Below, one piece after another: positions 26,366 through 33,691 of a stretch of DNA of 33,691 bases. Position numbers and translations under genes: made by a program. The stretch lies in contig NZ_BBJC02000001.1 of the NCBI RefSeq assembly GCF_000739715.2, positions 406,738-440,428 of the forward strand, given 5' to 3'. Origin of the DNA: Falsirhodobacter sp. alg1. GTDB lineage: Bacteria; Pseudomonadota; Alphaproteobacteria; Rhodobacterales; Rhodobacteraceae. The notes beneath the pieces were generated by a model that saw nothing but the letters and a program-made list of their open reading frames with translations, had not been told where the DNA came from and made no database searches. Numbering within the stretch: position 1 is the stretch's first letter; each line of letters starts with the position of its first letter.

Positions 26366-26725
26366 ATGGTGACACTGGTTCAGGAAGGCTGGCACGCCGG
26401 CACGTGGCACGGGGTTCTGCATGGCGCAGAGGATGATCCGGGCATTCATGTCGTCCATCGCGGAGAACTGCTGGAGAACATCAGCGTCATGCCCGAGGGG
26501 GAGGGTGTTCACCGTATTTCCGTGCCGGTTCCCGTGGAATTGCTGGATGACGGAATGCACACGTTCCTGATCCGGCTGGAGGATGGCACGGTGGCCGGGC
26601 ATTTCAATATTGCGACCACCAGCCCCGATCAAAGCGACATGCAGGCCGAACTTGCAGCGCTCCGGGCGGAACTGGACCTGTTGCGGCGTGCTTTTCGGCG
26701 TCACTGCATGGAAACTTTGTCCTGA
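26366..26725 (+). CDS. Small protein with beta-rich domain and C-terminal coiled coil
   Basis: This 119-residue protein is unassigned. Residues 1-85 alternate hydrophobic and polar residues in a way that predicts a small beta sandwich (EGWHAGTWHGVLHG, ISVPVPVELLDDG). Residues 90-115 form a strongly heptad-patterned helix (MQAELAALRAELDLLRRAF) suggesting an oligomerisation coiled coil. It begins one base after the DUF6478 stop, so the two are probably translated together and may interact. No transmembrane or signal segment is visible. Confidence 0.7.
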   Translation: MVTLVQEGWHAGTWHGVLHGAEDDPGIHVVHRGELLENISVMPEGEGVHRISVPVPVELLDDGMHTFLIRLEDGTVAGHFNIATTSPDQSDMQAELAALRAELDLLRRAFRRHCMETLS

Positions 26726-26747
26726 AGTGAAGGTGTAGGTGACGACG

Positions 26748-26773
26748 GTATCGCAGCGTGCTAGCTGCGGTAT
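26748..26773 (+). promoter_or_regulatory. Hairpin abutting the rnr start codon
   Basis: GTATCGCAGC (26748-26757) and GCTGCGGTAT (26764-26773) pair over 10 bases, with two G-U wobbles, around a 6-base loop. The final base is directly followed by the rnr ATG. The only Shine-Dalgarno-like sequence (AGGTG, 26736-26740) is upstream of the stem. Folding would change the spacing between that site and the start codon, so a translational control element is plausible. Confidence 0.45.
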
Positions 26774-28996
26774 ATGGAACAGCTCCCTTCAAAAGCGCAG
26801 ATCCTTGAATGGATCGCAGATCATCCGACCCAAAGCTCCAAGCGCGAGATCGCGAAGGCGTTCGGTATCAAGGGCAGTGCCCTTCGTATCGAGCTGAAGC
26901 GTCTGCTGAAGGATATGGAGGGTGAAGGCACACTTGCCAAATCCAAGCGCGTCTATCGTGATGCCGCAGGCCTGCCGCCCGTTTCCGTGCTGAAGGTTCT
27001 GGCCCCCGATGCCGCGGGCGATCTGTTTGCCGAACCGCTGGATTGGGACGGGCAGGGTACGGCGCCACGCATCCTTATGCAGACGCGCGCCTCCGATGCC
27101 CTGGGGGAGGGAGACAAGATCCTTGCCCGCCTGGAGCAGGTGGAGGATGAGGATCATGCCTATGTCGGGCGTTTGATCCGCAAGATCGGATCGAACCCGC
27201 TGCGAATTCTCGGGGTTTTCCGGGCCGCTTCCGAAGGCGGGCGGATCGTGCCGATCGACAAGAAGCAGGATAAGGAGTGGATCGTCGGATCGCAGGATAC
27301 CGATGGTGCGCGGGATGGTGAACTGGTGGAGGCCGAGCAATCCGGCCCCAAGCGTATGGGATTGCCGCGTGCGCGGATCTTGGCCCGTCTGGGCGATCCT
27401 TCGGCCCCTCGGGCCATTTCGCTGATCGCGATCCACCAGCATGGAATCCCCGATCATTTCCCCGATGCAGTGGTGGCGGAGGCGGATGCCGCCCGCCCCG
27501 CGCCGATGGGGGCGCGGACAGATTTGCGCGATCTGCCTCTGGTCACGATCGACCCTGCCGATGCCCGTGACCATGATGATGCCGTCTTTGCCGAGGCGGG
27601 CCCCGGGGGTACCCATATCGTCTGGGTCGCGATTGCCGATGTGGCACATTATGTCACGCCCGGTTCGCAGCTGGACCGCGAGGCGCGGCGCCGCGGCAAT
27701 TCCACCTATTTCCCCGACCGTGTCGTTCCGATGCTGCCGGATACGCTGTCGGGCGATCTGTGCTCGCTACACGAGGGGGTGGAACGTCCTTGCCTTGCGG
27801 TGCGGATGACACTGGATGCCGAGGGCAACAAGATCGACCATCGTTTCGTTCGCGGAATGATGCGGTCCATCGCCAGCCTGACCTATGGAGAGGTGCAGGC
27901 CGCGCAGGATGGGGCCCCGTCGGATCGTGTGGCCCCCATGATGGAGAGGATTATCACGCCGCTGTATGATGCCTATGCCGCCGCCAAGGCCGCGCGGGAA
28001 CGTCGTCAGCCGCTGGATCTGGACCTGCCGGAACGGCGGATCGAATTGACCGAGGACGGCAAGGTGTCTTCCGTCAACTTTCGCGAACGGCTGGATGCGC
28101 ACCGCCTGATCGAGGAATTCATGGTGCTGGCCAATGTCGCCGCCGCCGAGGAACTGGTGCGCCTGAAACAGCCGTTGCTGTTCCGCGTGCATGAAGAGCC
28201 CAGCCCGGACAAGCTGGAATCGCTGCGCGAGGTGGCGCAGGGCGCAGGCTTTACCCTGGCCAAGGGGCAGGTGCTGAAAACCGCGCATCTCAACCGCCTG
28301 TTGTCGCAGGCAGAGGGAACGGATTACGATGAGCTGATGAATATCAGCACCCTGCGGTCCATGACGCAGGCCTATTATTACCCGGAAAACTTCGGGCACT
28401 TCGGTCTGGCGCTGCGCAATTATGCGCATTTCACCTCTCCCATCCGGCGCTATTCAGACCTGATCGTGCATCGGGCGCTGATTTCGGGGCACGGTTGGGG
28501 CAAGGATGGCTTGTCTGCCTTTGATACCGAAAATCTGGGCGAGACGGCCAAACAAATCTCGGATACCGAACGCCGGTCCATGACGGCAGAGCGTGATACA
28601 AACGACCGCTATCTGGCTGCCTGGTTGTCGGAGCGGATCGGGGCTGAATTTGCAGGCCGGATTTCCGGGGTGCAGCGGTTCGGCCTGTTCATCAAACTGG
28701 ATGAAACCGGTGCGGACGGACTGATCCCGGTCCGGTCGCTGGGGCATGAATTCTTCCATTTCGATGCCGATGCGCAATCGCTGGTCGGCAGCGATTCGGG
28801 ACTGACTTTGGCCATCGGCCAGCGCGTGCGCGTGCGCCTGACCGAGGCGACGCCGGTCACGGGGGGGCTTTTGCTGGAATTGCTGGATGTCGAGGGGGAT
28901 CCCTTGCCCCGTCGCAGCCAGCGCAAAGGGCGCTTTGCTCCGCGAAAACCCGCCAAGCTGGAGCGGAAACGGCGTGTGATCCGCAAACGGTCCTAA
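26774..28996 (+). CDS. rnr: Ribonuclease R
   Basis: This 740-residue 3'-5' exoribonuclease degrades structured RNA. An N-terminal winged-helix domain (SKREIAKAFGIKGSALRIEL) precedes cold-shock-like domains. The RNB catalytic domain has the metal-binding aspartates in DPADARDHDDAVF and the family stretch GNSTYFPDRVVPMLPDTLS. An S1 domain (GRISGVQRFGLFIKLDETGA) precedes a highly basic tail rich in Arg and Lys. It follows three poorly characterised genes on the same strand. The start codon is fixed by similarity of the winged-helix region and is directly preceded by a hairpin. Confidence 0.96.
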   Translation: MEQLPSKAQILEWIADHPTQSSKREIAKAFGIKGSALRIELKRLLKDMEGEGTLAKSKRVYRDAAGLPPVSVLKVLAPDAAGDLFAEPLDWDGQGTAPRILMQTRASDALGEGDKILARLEQVEDEDHAYVGRLIRKIGSNPLRILGVFRAASEGGRIVPIDKKQDKEWIVGSQDTDGARDGELVEAEQSGPKRMGLPRARILARLGDPSAPRAISLIAIHQHGIPDHFPDAVVAEADAARPAPMGARTDLRDLPLVTIDPADARDHDDAVFAEAGPGGTHIVWVAIADVAHYVTPGSQLDREARRRGNSTYFPDRVVPMLPDTLSGDLCSLHEGVERPCLAVRMTLDAEGNKIDHRFVRGMMRSIASLTYGEVQAAQDGAPSDRVAPMMERIITPLYDAYAAAKAARERRQPLDLDLPERRIELTEDGKVSSVNFRERLDAHRLIEEFMVLANVAAAEELVRLKQPLLFRVHEEPSPDKLESLREVAQGAGFTLAKGQVLKTAHLNRLLSQAEGTDYDELMNISTLRSMTQAYYYPENFGHFGLALRNYAHFTSPIRRYSDLIVHRALISGHGWGKDGLSAFDTENLGETAKQISDTERRSMTAERDTNDRYLAAWLSERIGAEFAGRISGVQRFGLFIKLDETGADGLIPVRSLGHEFFHFDADAQSLVGSDSGLTLAIGQRVRVRLTEATPVTGGLLLELLDVEGDPLPRRSQRKGRFAPRKPAKLERKRRVIRKRS

Positions 28997-29031
28997 CCCC
29001 GCGCTTCACGGATCGGTGCGGAATCGTTACA

Positions 29032-29057
29032 CTCGGTTCAACGAATAAAAAACCGAG
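29032..29057 (+). promoter_or_regulatory. Inverted repeat before the lytic transglycosylase gene
   Basis: CTCGGTT (29032-29038) and AACCGAG (29051-29057) form a perfect 7-bp inverted repeat around 12 A-rich bases. It ends about 10 bases before the ATG at 29068. There is no T-run after it. It may mark the end of the rnr message or act as an operator or leader hairpin for the next gene. Confidence 0.35.
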
Positions 29058-29067
29058 CGGTAAGATC

Positions 29068-30306
29068 ATGCGGAATATCCTTTTGTCGGCCAGCGCTCTT
29101 GTGCTTCTGACGGCCTGCGCCGGCCCCGGCGCGGGCAATGTCACCTCCTCGCCCCGTCCGGTGTCCGCACCAATCCAGGGGCCGGGCACGGATGCGGGCC
29201 TTCAGGCGTGGATTGCCGATTTCCGGCCACGGGCCACGCGGGCGGGCATCAGCCCCGCCACCCTGAACACGGCATTTGCCGGCGTGCATTACAATTCGGA
29301 AGTGGTATCGCTGGACGGTCGCCAGTCGGAATTCACCAAGACCATCTGGGATTACCTTGCCGGGGCAGTCAATGCCAACCGGATCGAACAGGGGCGGGCG
29401 ATGCTGGCGCGCTATGCCACGACGCTTGACGGGATTGAGGCCCGTTATGGTGTGGACAAGGAGGTCGTTGTTGCGATCTGGGGCATGGAATCCAACTTTG
29501 GCGGCAATCGCGGACGCACGCATCTGATCGAGAGCCTTTCAACCCTTGCCTATCACGGCCGTCGTGGCGAATTCTTCGAGGCGCAACTGATCGATGCGTT
29601 GAAGATCGTGCAGGCCGGCGATGTTACCCCCGACAATCTGGTCGGAAGCTGGGCCGGTGCGATGGGCCATACGCAATTCATGCCATCGTCGTTCCTTGAA
29701 TATGCCGTGGATTACAACGGCGACGGGCGGCGTGATATCTGGTCCGACGATCCGACCGACGCGCTGGCGTCCACCGCCAATTATCTTGCACGGTCAGGGT
29801 GGCAGCGAGGCGGCCAGTGGGGGATGGAGGTCGTCCTGCCGCAGGGCTTCGATTACACACAGATCGGCAAATCCATCACCAAGCCTTCGGGAACATGGGC
29901 AGCGCAGGGCGTGCGTTCGGCTGATGGCCGTACCATTCCGGCGGGTGAAGGCTCTATCCTGCTGCCAGGTGGGGCCAAAGGCGCGGCTTTCCTGATCCAG
30001 AACAACTTCCACGCAATCGAGCGGTATAACGCGGCAGACAGCTATGTGATTGCCGTCGGGCATCTTGCCGACCGTTTGCGCGGCCTTGGTCCGCTACGAA
30101 ATATTCCCACAAACCCCGAACCGGCGCTAAGCCGGGCCGAACGGGTCGAGCTGCAGGAACGGCTGACACGCGCCGGGTATGATACCCAAGGGGCAGACGG
30201 GCGGATCGGCCCCAATACGACCAAGGCGATTTCGGCCTATCAGCGTCAGGCCGGCCTGATTCCGGATGGATTTGCCAGCCCCGCGCTCTTGGCGTCGCTG
30301 CGTTAA
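29068..30306 (+). CDS. Lipoprotein lytic murein transglycosylase, MltB type
   Basis: This 412-residue lipoprotein cleaves the glycan chain of peptidoglycan to give anhydro-muropeptides. The leader ends in the lipobox LTAC with Cys17. The SLT_2/MltB domain (about 45-335) contains the catalytic Glu141 in WGMESNFGGNRG and the family segments AGAMGHTQFMPSSFLEYAVD and DIWSDDPTDALASTANYL. A C-terminal peptidoglycan-binding domain (about 350-412) has LQERLTRAGYDTQGADGRIG. Its stop overlaps the stop of the converging I78-inhibitor gene by 4 bases. Confidence 0.94.
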   Translation: MRNILLSASALVLLTACAGPGAGNVTSSPRPVSAPIQGPGTDAGLQAWIADFRPRATRAGISPATLNTAFAGVHYNSEVVSLDGRQSEFTKTIWDYLAGAVNANRIEQGRAMLARYATTLDGIEARYGVDKEVVVAIWGMESNFGGNRGRTHLIESLSTLAYHGRRGEFFEAQLIDALKIVQAGDVTPDNLVGSWAGAMGHTQFMPSSFLEYAVDYNGDGRRDIWSDDPTDALASTANYLARSGWQRGGQWGMEVVLPQGFDYTQIGKSITKPSGTWAAQGVRSADGRTIPAGEGSILLPGGAKGAAFLIQNNFHAIERYNAADSYVIAVGHLADRLRGLGPLRNIPTNPEPALSRAERVELQERLTRAGYDTQGADGRIGPNTTKAISAYQRQAGLIPDGFASPALLASLR

Positions 30307-30581
30307 CCGCAGCGCACTTCGGTGATGATGCTTTCCCGATCGGTCTGGATGTTCAGCCGTTCGGGATTGAAATCCAGCGTTACCGGCTGGTTGGGGCGCA
30401 GGATTCGCGTCAGACGGGGCAGATCCATGCCCGACATGGCGCTGGTCGGCTGCCCCACCAGTGTCTGAAAGGCGTCCGGATCGCAGACCGCCGCCTGCAC
30501 TTGCGGTTCCGGTTCCCGGTTGCAGGCCACGATGCCGAGTACAATGCCGATCCCCATGGCTATCCGCGTGGTTCGTGTCAT
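30303..30581 (-). CDS. I78-family peptidase inhibitor lipoprotein
   Basis: This 92-residue protein has a hydrophobic leader ending in a lipobox (IVAC, Cys20). It is followed by a short domain resembling I78 serine peptidase inhibitors: CDPDAFQTLVGQP near the start and LNIQTDRESIITEVRCG at the end. Cys33 and Cys91 could form the disulfide that bounds the domain. The ATG at 30581 has GGAGG seven bases upstream. It probably sits in the envelope and restrains serine proteases; the target is unknown. It faces the lytic transglycosylase gene tail to tail. Confidence 0.82.
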   Translation of the reverse strand: MTRTTRIAMGIGIVLGIVACNREPEPQVQAAVCDPDAFQTLVGQPTSAMSGMDLPRLTRILRPNQPVTLDFNPERLNIQTDRESIITEVRCG

Positions 30582-30682
30582 ATCCCGTCCTCCTTTATTT
30601 GCAGGAAATAGCGGTGTCCTTGGATACGGCAACTGGCACCCTGCGCAATGCCTGTTAAAGTATCCCGAAATAAGGAGGCTTC

Positions 30683-31405
30683 ATGCCCGAAGATCGCGCC
30701 CCCCGCTTGTGTGTTCTGATCGACGCCGACAATGTGCCCGCGCATTACGCAGCGGCCATTTTCGAAGAGGTCGCATCGCTGGGAGAGGCCTCTGTGCGCC
30801 GGATCTATGGCGACTGGTCATCGTTGCGGCTGAAGGGATGGGCCGAAAAGGTCGCGCATCTGGGCTTGGTGGCCGATCAACAGTTTTCCAATACGCGGGG
30901 TAAGAATGCCTCCGATATCGGGTTGGTGATCGCGGCCATGGATTTTCTGCATTCCGGCCTGTTCGACGGTTTTGTGCTGGTCAGTTCCGACAGTGATTTC
31001 ACCCGGTTGGCAGCGCGCATCCGCGAACAGGGGCTGGATGTGTACGGGATCGGTGAAAAAAAGACGCCCGAGGCGTTTCGCATGGCGTGCAAGCGGTTCA
31101 TCTATGTTGAGAACATGACATCACGGGAGCCGGACGAACCCGAAGAAACGCCGGCCATTGCCCGCCCTGCCAAAGAGGCCCCCGCCAATGCCATCCCGCT
31201 GATCGCAGCGGCGATGCGCGCCATCGATCCGGAGGGGGAATGGTATTCACTCGGCCAGATCGGGCAATATATCACCCAGGCAAACCCCGATTTCGACACG
31301 CGGACCTACGGGGCGGCAAAACTCTCGGATCTGGTCCGCAAGGTCAGCCGGTTCGAGGTGGTTCTGGGAGAGGGTGGCCAGCTTCTGGCGCGCGACATCG
31401 CATAG
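30683..31405 (+). CDS. NYN-domain protein with C-terminal OST-HTH/LOTUS domain
   Basis: This 240-residue protein joins a PIN-like NYN nuclease domain (residues 8-142) to an OST-HTH/LOTUS RNA-binding domain (about 170-238). The acidic active-site residues are visible in VLIDADN (Asp14, Asp16), KNASDIGLVIAAMDFL (Asp78) and VSSDSDF (Asp103, Asp105). The LOTUS part reads WYSLGQIGQYI and YGAAKLSDLVRK. Such proteins are presumed RNA-processing or RNA-decay nucleases in bacteria, with poorly known targets. GGAGG lies four bases before the ATG. It is divergent from the I78-inhibitor gene. Confidence 0.9.
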   Translation: MPEDRAPRLCVLIDADNVPAHYAAAIFEEVASLGEASVRRIYGDWSSLRLKGWAEKVAHLGLVADQQFSNTRGKNASDIGLVIAAMDFLHSGLFDGFVLVSSDSDFTRLAARIREQGLDVYGIGEKKTPEAFRMACKRFIYVENMTSREPDEPEETPAIARPAKEAPANAIPLIAAAMRAIDPEGEWYSLGQIGQYITQANPDFDTRTYGAAKLSDLVRKVSRFEVVLGEGGQLLARDIA

Positions 31406-31406
31406 G

Positions 31407-31430
31407 AAAAGGCGCCCCGCAGGGGGCACC
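31407..31430 (-). terminator. Rho-independent terminator of dapE
   Basis: Read on the minus strand, GGTGCCCC and GGGGCGCC form an 8-bp stem with one G-U pair around a 4-base loop, followed directly by TTTT. It starts 11 bases after the dapE stop. It also lies just behind the converging NYN-LOTUS gene, where the opposite strand lacks the T-run. Confidence 0.8.
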
Positions 31431-31441
31431 CTCCGGGCAGC

Positions 31442-32584
31442 TCAGGCGAAGTAGTCGCGCAGGATACGACCGTAAACGGATTTGAGCTTGGTGATATCGG
31501 ACACGCGCACACGTTCATCAACGGCGTGCATGCGGTGCCCGACCAGTCCGAATTCCACCACCGGGCAATGGTTCTTTACAAAACGCGCATCCGATGTGCC
31601 GCCCGAGGTCGAAGGGGCAGGCGCGACGCCCGTTTCCGCCTGAACCGCCTTGGCGACCAGTTCGGTCAATTCACCGGGCGGGGTAGCAAAGCTTTCACCG
31701 CCGATGGTCGGGGTCATGGCGATAGAAACCCCTGTCGCTTCCTCTATCTCGGCTGTGACGGCGGCGATACGGGCGGTCAGGCTTTCGCCCGTATGAATGT
31801 CATTGAACCGGATGTTGACGGTGGCCCGCGCCTCGGCCGGAACCACATTGGTGGCCGGATTGCCGACATCGAAGGTGACTGTGGCAAGGCTGGACGCATC
31901 GAATTGGGCGTTCCCCTCATCCAGCGGCGTTTCCTCAAGCCGCGCGATCAGGCGCGCCAAGGCGGCCACGGGGTTTTTGGTGCGGTGGGGATAGGCCACA
32001 TGGCCCTGCACGCCGCGCGCGACGAACCGTAGCGTCAGCGATCCACGACGGCCCACCTTCATCATGTCGCCCATGACCTCGGGGCAGGTCGGTTCGCCCA
32101 CGAGGCAATCGGTCATCCGTTCGCCGGTCGTAGCCATCCAGTCGAGGATCGCCACCGTTCCATGTTCGGCCGAAGCTTCCTCATCCCCGGTCAGGGTCAG
32201 GATGATGGAGCCCTCGGGCGGTGTTTCCTTCACGAAATCGATGGCGGCGGCGGCAAAGGCGGCCACACCCGATTTCATGTCCGTGGCCCCGCGGCCATAT
32301 AGCCAGTCCCCGTCGATGATGCCGCCAAAGGGATCATAGGTCCATGCGTCGGCATCGCCCACGGGCACCACATCTGTATGTCCGTTGAAGCCGAACGTCC
32401 GGTTTGCACCCTTGCGACCCCAGCGGGCAAAAAGATTGCTGATGCCGCCCCGATCCACCCGTGTGCATTCAAAACCGGCATCCGACAGCAATTGCTGCAT
32501 CAGGACCAGTGCCCCGCCTTCGTCCGGTGTGACCGATGGGCAGCGGACAAGGTCAACGGTCAGGGCGACGGGATCAATGGTCAT
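31442..32584 (-). CDS. dapE: Succinyl-diaminopimelate desuccinylase DapE
   Basis: This 380-residue zinc peptidase-family enzyme removes succinate from N-succinyl-diaminopimelate in lysine and peptidoglycan precursor synthesis. The metal and catalytic motifs are [10 protein letters not shown] (His69, Asp71), [10 protein letters not shown] (Asp102), LTGDEEAS (Glu135, Glu136) and CLVGEPTC. The C-terminal [11 protein letters not shown] and [11 protein letters not shown] complete the site. It is preceded by a small unknown gene 7 bases upstream and followed by a strong terminator. With dapD close by and dapB in the window, the succinylase branch of the pathway is indicated. Confidence 0.97.
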   Translation of the reverse strand: MTIDPVALTVDLVRCPSVTPDEGGALVLMQQLLSDAGFECTRVDRGGISNLFARWGRKGANRTFGFNGHTDVVPVGDADAWTYDPFGGIIDGDWLYGRGATDMKSGVAAFAAAAIDFVKETPPEGSIILTLTGDEEASAEHGTVAILDWMATTGERMTDCLVGEPTCPEVMGDMMKVGRRGSLTLRFVARGVQGHVAYPHRTKNPVAALARLIARLEETPLDEGNAQFDASSLATVTFDVGNPATNVVPAEARATVNIRFNDIHTGESLTARIAAVTAEIEEATGVSIAMTPTIGGESFATPPGELTELVAKAVQAETGVAPAPSTSGGTSDARFVKNHCPVVEFGLVGHRMHAVDERVRVSDITKLKSVYGRILRDYFA

Positions 32585-32591
32585 GGGGGCC

Positions 32592-32912
32592 TCAGTCGTA
32601 AAAGGGGGTCATCTGCGCAACGATGACCGAATTCTCGGCCAAAGCGCGATCCATCAGGGCGCGTTCTTCGGGGTCGATCTCGTCCCCGTTCTTTTCACGC
32701 TCTTCCAGCGTTCCATAGCCGGATACGTCCAGCGGGGCCAGATTGGCCTGCTTGAGGATGGCCACCGTCTCGCGCACGGCTTCTGCCTCATCCACCCCCG
32801 AGGCATAGCACATCAGGGCGGCCCCCTTCGCTTTGTGGGGCAATCCGTCACCAGCCTTGCGGCCGACTTCGATGACAAGGGTAAAAACCTGCTGCGGGCG
32901 CTTTTCGGTCAT
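32592..32912 (-). CDS. Small conserved-looking protein in operon with dapE
   Basis: This 106-residue cytosolic protein is not assignable to a family by eye. It reads as an alpha/beta fold: a strand ([15 protein letters not shown]), a loop with [16 protein letters not shown], then an acidic helical region ([17 protein letters not shown]). A charged segment with [18 protein letters not shown] follows. The ATG at 32912 was chosen because the similarity-like sequence begins there; the frame continues upstream without a better start. The 7-base gap to dapE implies co-transcription. A link to lysine or wall synthesis is only contextual. Confidence 0.7.
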   Translation of the reverse strand: MTEKRPQQVFTLVIEVGRKAGDGLPHKAKGAALMCYASGVDEAEAVRETVAILKQANLAPLDVSGYGTLEEREKNGDEIDPEERALMDRALAENSVIVAQMTPFYD

Positions 32913-32982
32913 GGCTGTTTCCTGCGGTTCGGCCTTTGATGTCGCAGGTTCGGGGCATGATCGCAAGACAGGGCAGGCAATG

Positions 32983-33016
32983 AAAAACCTCCGCACCCAT
33001 GCGGGTACGGAGGTTT
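32983..33016 (-). terminator. Strong Rho-independent terminator of the GlsB/YeaQ gene
   Basis: On the minus strand a 14-bp stem (arms at 33016-33003 and 32998-32985, one G-U pair) with a 4-base loop ends in a run of five T. It lies about 20 bases after the stop of the GlsB/YeaQ-like gene and insulates it from the dapE operon. Confidence 0.85.
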
Positions 33017-33036
33017 CTGCAACAAGGATAGGTCGG

Positions 33037-33291
33037 TTAGCTGCGGCTGCGCAGCACCCGTCCCAGCCAGATCAGGATACAGGCACCGATCACGCCGACC
33101 AGCAGCTGTCCGAACACGCCTGCGGCCGTTGCGCCGACAATGGCAACCAGCAGAAAGTTCATGAGTACGGCGCCGAGGATGCCGAGAATGATGTTCATCA
33201 GCAGTCCGTGGTCCGATTTCATCAATTTCTCTGCAATCCAACCTGCAATAGCACCGATGATGATCGCGCCGATCCAACCTAGTCCAGCCAT
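33037..33291 (-). CDS. GlsB/YeaQ/YmgE-family stress membrane protein
   Basis: This 84-residue protein is a member of the transglycosylase-associated (GlsB/YeaQ/YmgE) family of tiny inner-membrane proteins. It has three hydrophobic segments rich in Gly (GWIGAIIIGAIAGWIAEKLM, GLLMNIILGILGAVLMNFLL and VGVIGACILIWLGR) and a basic end. The biochemical role is unknown, but members are usually induced by general stress. The gene stands alone, with a candidate sigma-EcfG promoter upstream and a strong terminator downstream. Confidence 0.92.
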   Translation of the reverse strand: MAGLGWIGAIIIGAIAGWIAEKLMKSDHGLLMNIILGILGAVLMNFLLVAIVGATAAGVFGQLLVGVIGACILIWLGRVLRSRS

Positions 33292-33328
33292 ATCCGTTGT
33301 CCCTTCTGCAATTCTAGTTCAAAGGAGC

Positions 33329-33354
33329 AACGTGATCTGGCCGGGGAAAGTTCC
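33329..33354 (-). promoter_or_regulatory. Candidate sigma-EcfG (general stress) promoter
   Basis: Reading the minus strand, GGAAC (33354-33350), 17 bases, then CGTT (33332-33329) matches the alphaproteobacterial EcfG consensus GGAAC-N16/17-CGTT. Transcription would start about 30 bases before the ATG of the GlsB/YeaQ-like gene, leaving room for the AAGGGA ribosome site. Confidence 0.6.
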
Positions 33355-33359
33355 TTCGA

Positions 33360-33691
33360 TCAGTCACGCAAAAGTTCATTGATCGATGTTTTCGACCGGG
33401 TTTTTGCATCCACCTTTTTCACGATCACCGCGCAGTACAGGTTTACGCCGTTTTTCGAAGGCATGGTGCCAGAGACGACAACCGATCCTGCCGGTACCTC
33501 GCCATAGGACACTTCGCCGGTTTCGCGATCCACGATCTTGGTGGATTGGCCAAGATAGACTCCCATGCCCAGCACCGATCCTTCACGGACGATTACGCCT
33601 TCGACGACCTCGGACCGGGCCCCGATAAAGCAGTTGTCCTCGATGATTGTCGGATCGGCCTGCAGCGGTTCCAATACGCCGCCGATGCCGA
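33360..33691 (-). CDS. dapD: Tetrahydrodipicolinate N-succinyltransferase DapD, C-terminal part
   Basis: About 110 C-terminal residues are visible; the gene starts beyond the right edge. The left-handed beta-helix hexapeptide repeats are clear. They include [19 protein letters not shown] and [20 protein letters not shown], followed by a region with [18 protein letters not shown], as in DapD. DapD transfers succinyl from succinyl-CoA to tetrahydrodipicolinate, the step after DapB and two before DapE. It lies upstream of the GlsB/YeaQ-like gene on the same strand, but that gene has its own promoter. Confidence 0.95.
   Translation of the reverse strand, partial: GIGGVLEPLQADPTIIEDNCFIGARSEVVEGVIVREGSVLGMGVYLGQSTKIVDRETGEVSYGEVPAGSVVVSGTMPSKNGVNLYCAVIVKKVDAKTRSKTSINELLRD

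Noticed and set aside
30634-30645. Sigma-54-like TGGCAC...GC element before the NYN-LOTUS gene
   Set aside because: The spacing between the GG and GC elements is 8 bases instead of the required 10, and TTGC is missing.
1-33691. Search for CRISPR arrays, insertion sequences, phage genes, tRNA or rRNA genes
   Set aside because: No regularly spaced repeats, transposase or integrase motifs, terminal inverted repeats or cloverleaf-like sequences were seen; all intergenic gaps are shorter than about 220 bases.

Overview
The window is a gene-dense, moderately high-GC stretch of a bacterial chromosome. Every recognisable protein points to an alphaproteobacterium of the Rhodobacteraceae type (relatives of Rhodobacter, Paracoccus and Roseobacter). 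The indications are the compact flagellar block motB-flgE-flgK-flgL-flgI, a DUF6478 protein, a DUF3035 lipoprotein, an SDHAF4-like DUF1674 protein, the rsmB / heparinase-like / purH / lspA gene order, and alphaproteobacterial regulatory motifs. I see no insertion sequence, prophage, CRISPR array, tRNA or rRNA gene. No stretch longer than about 300 bases lacks a gene.

Layout. Bases 1-1822 (minus strand) hold exbB-exbD-tonB, which energises outer-membrane uptake; a palindrome of the iron-responsive Rrf2 (RirA) type sits inside its predicted promoter. Bases 1977-7578 (plus) hold the flagellar genes for motor stator, hook, two hook-associated proteins and P-ring. A fungal-type (Lys1-like) saccharopine dehydrogenase follows at 7795-8841 and converges on mutL. 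A long minus-strand series runs from 18781 down to 10694: rsmB, a divergent heparinase II/III-like protein, purH, lspA, a DUF3035 lipoprotein and two M16 peptidase-family proteins, one with the zinc motif and one without. A small DUF1674 gene is divergent from rsmB.

Bases 19044-22543 carry dapB (minus), then rbfA, a secreted phosphodiester-glycosidase-like protein, truB and a DUF1643 protein on the plus strand. A HlyIII-family membrane protein (minus) is followed by ilvD, three poorly characterised genes (a secreted protein, DUF6478 and a small coiled-coil protein) and rnr. The right end has a lipoprotein lytic transglycosylase facing an I78-type inhibitor lipoprotein, an NYN-LOTUS protein, dapE with a small unknown partner gene, a GlsB/YeaQ stress membrane protein behind a sigma-EcfG-like promoter, and the 3' part of dapD.

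Themes: dapB, dapD and dapE supply diaminopimelate for lysine and peptidoglycan, while the Lys1-like enzyme probably works in lysine breakdown. Ribosome and RNA maturation is represented by rsmB, rbfA, truB and rnr, and envelope maturation by lspA, the M16 pair and the lytic transglycosylase. Most genes are housekeeping. The parts least explained are the DUF6478 trio, the NYN-LOTUS protein, the degenerate heparinase-like protein and several structured leaders or promoters. All family calls are made by reading the sequence, without any database search.
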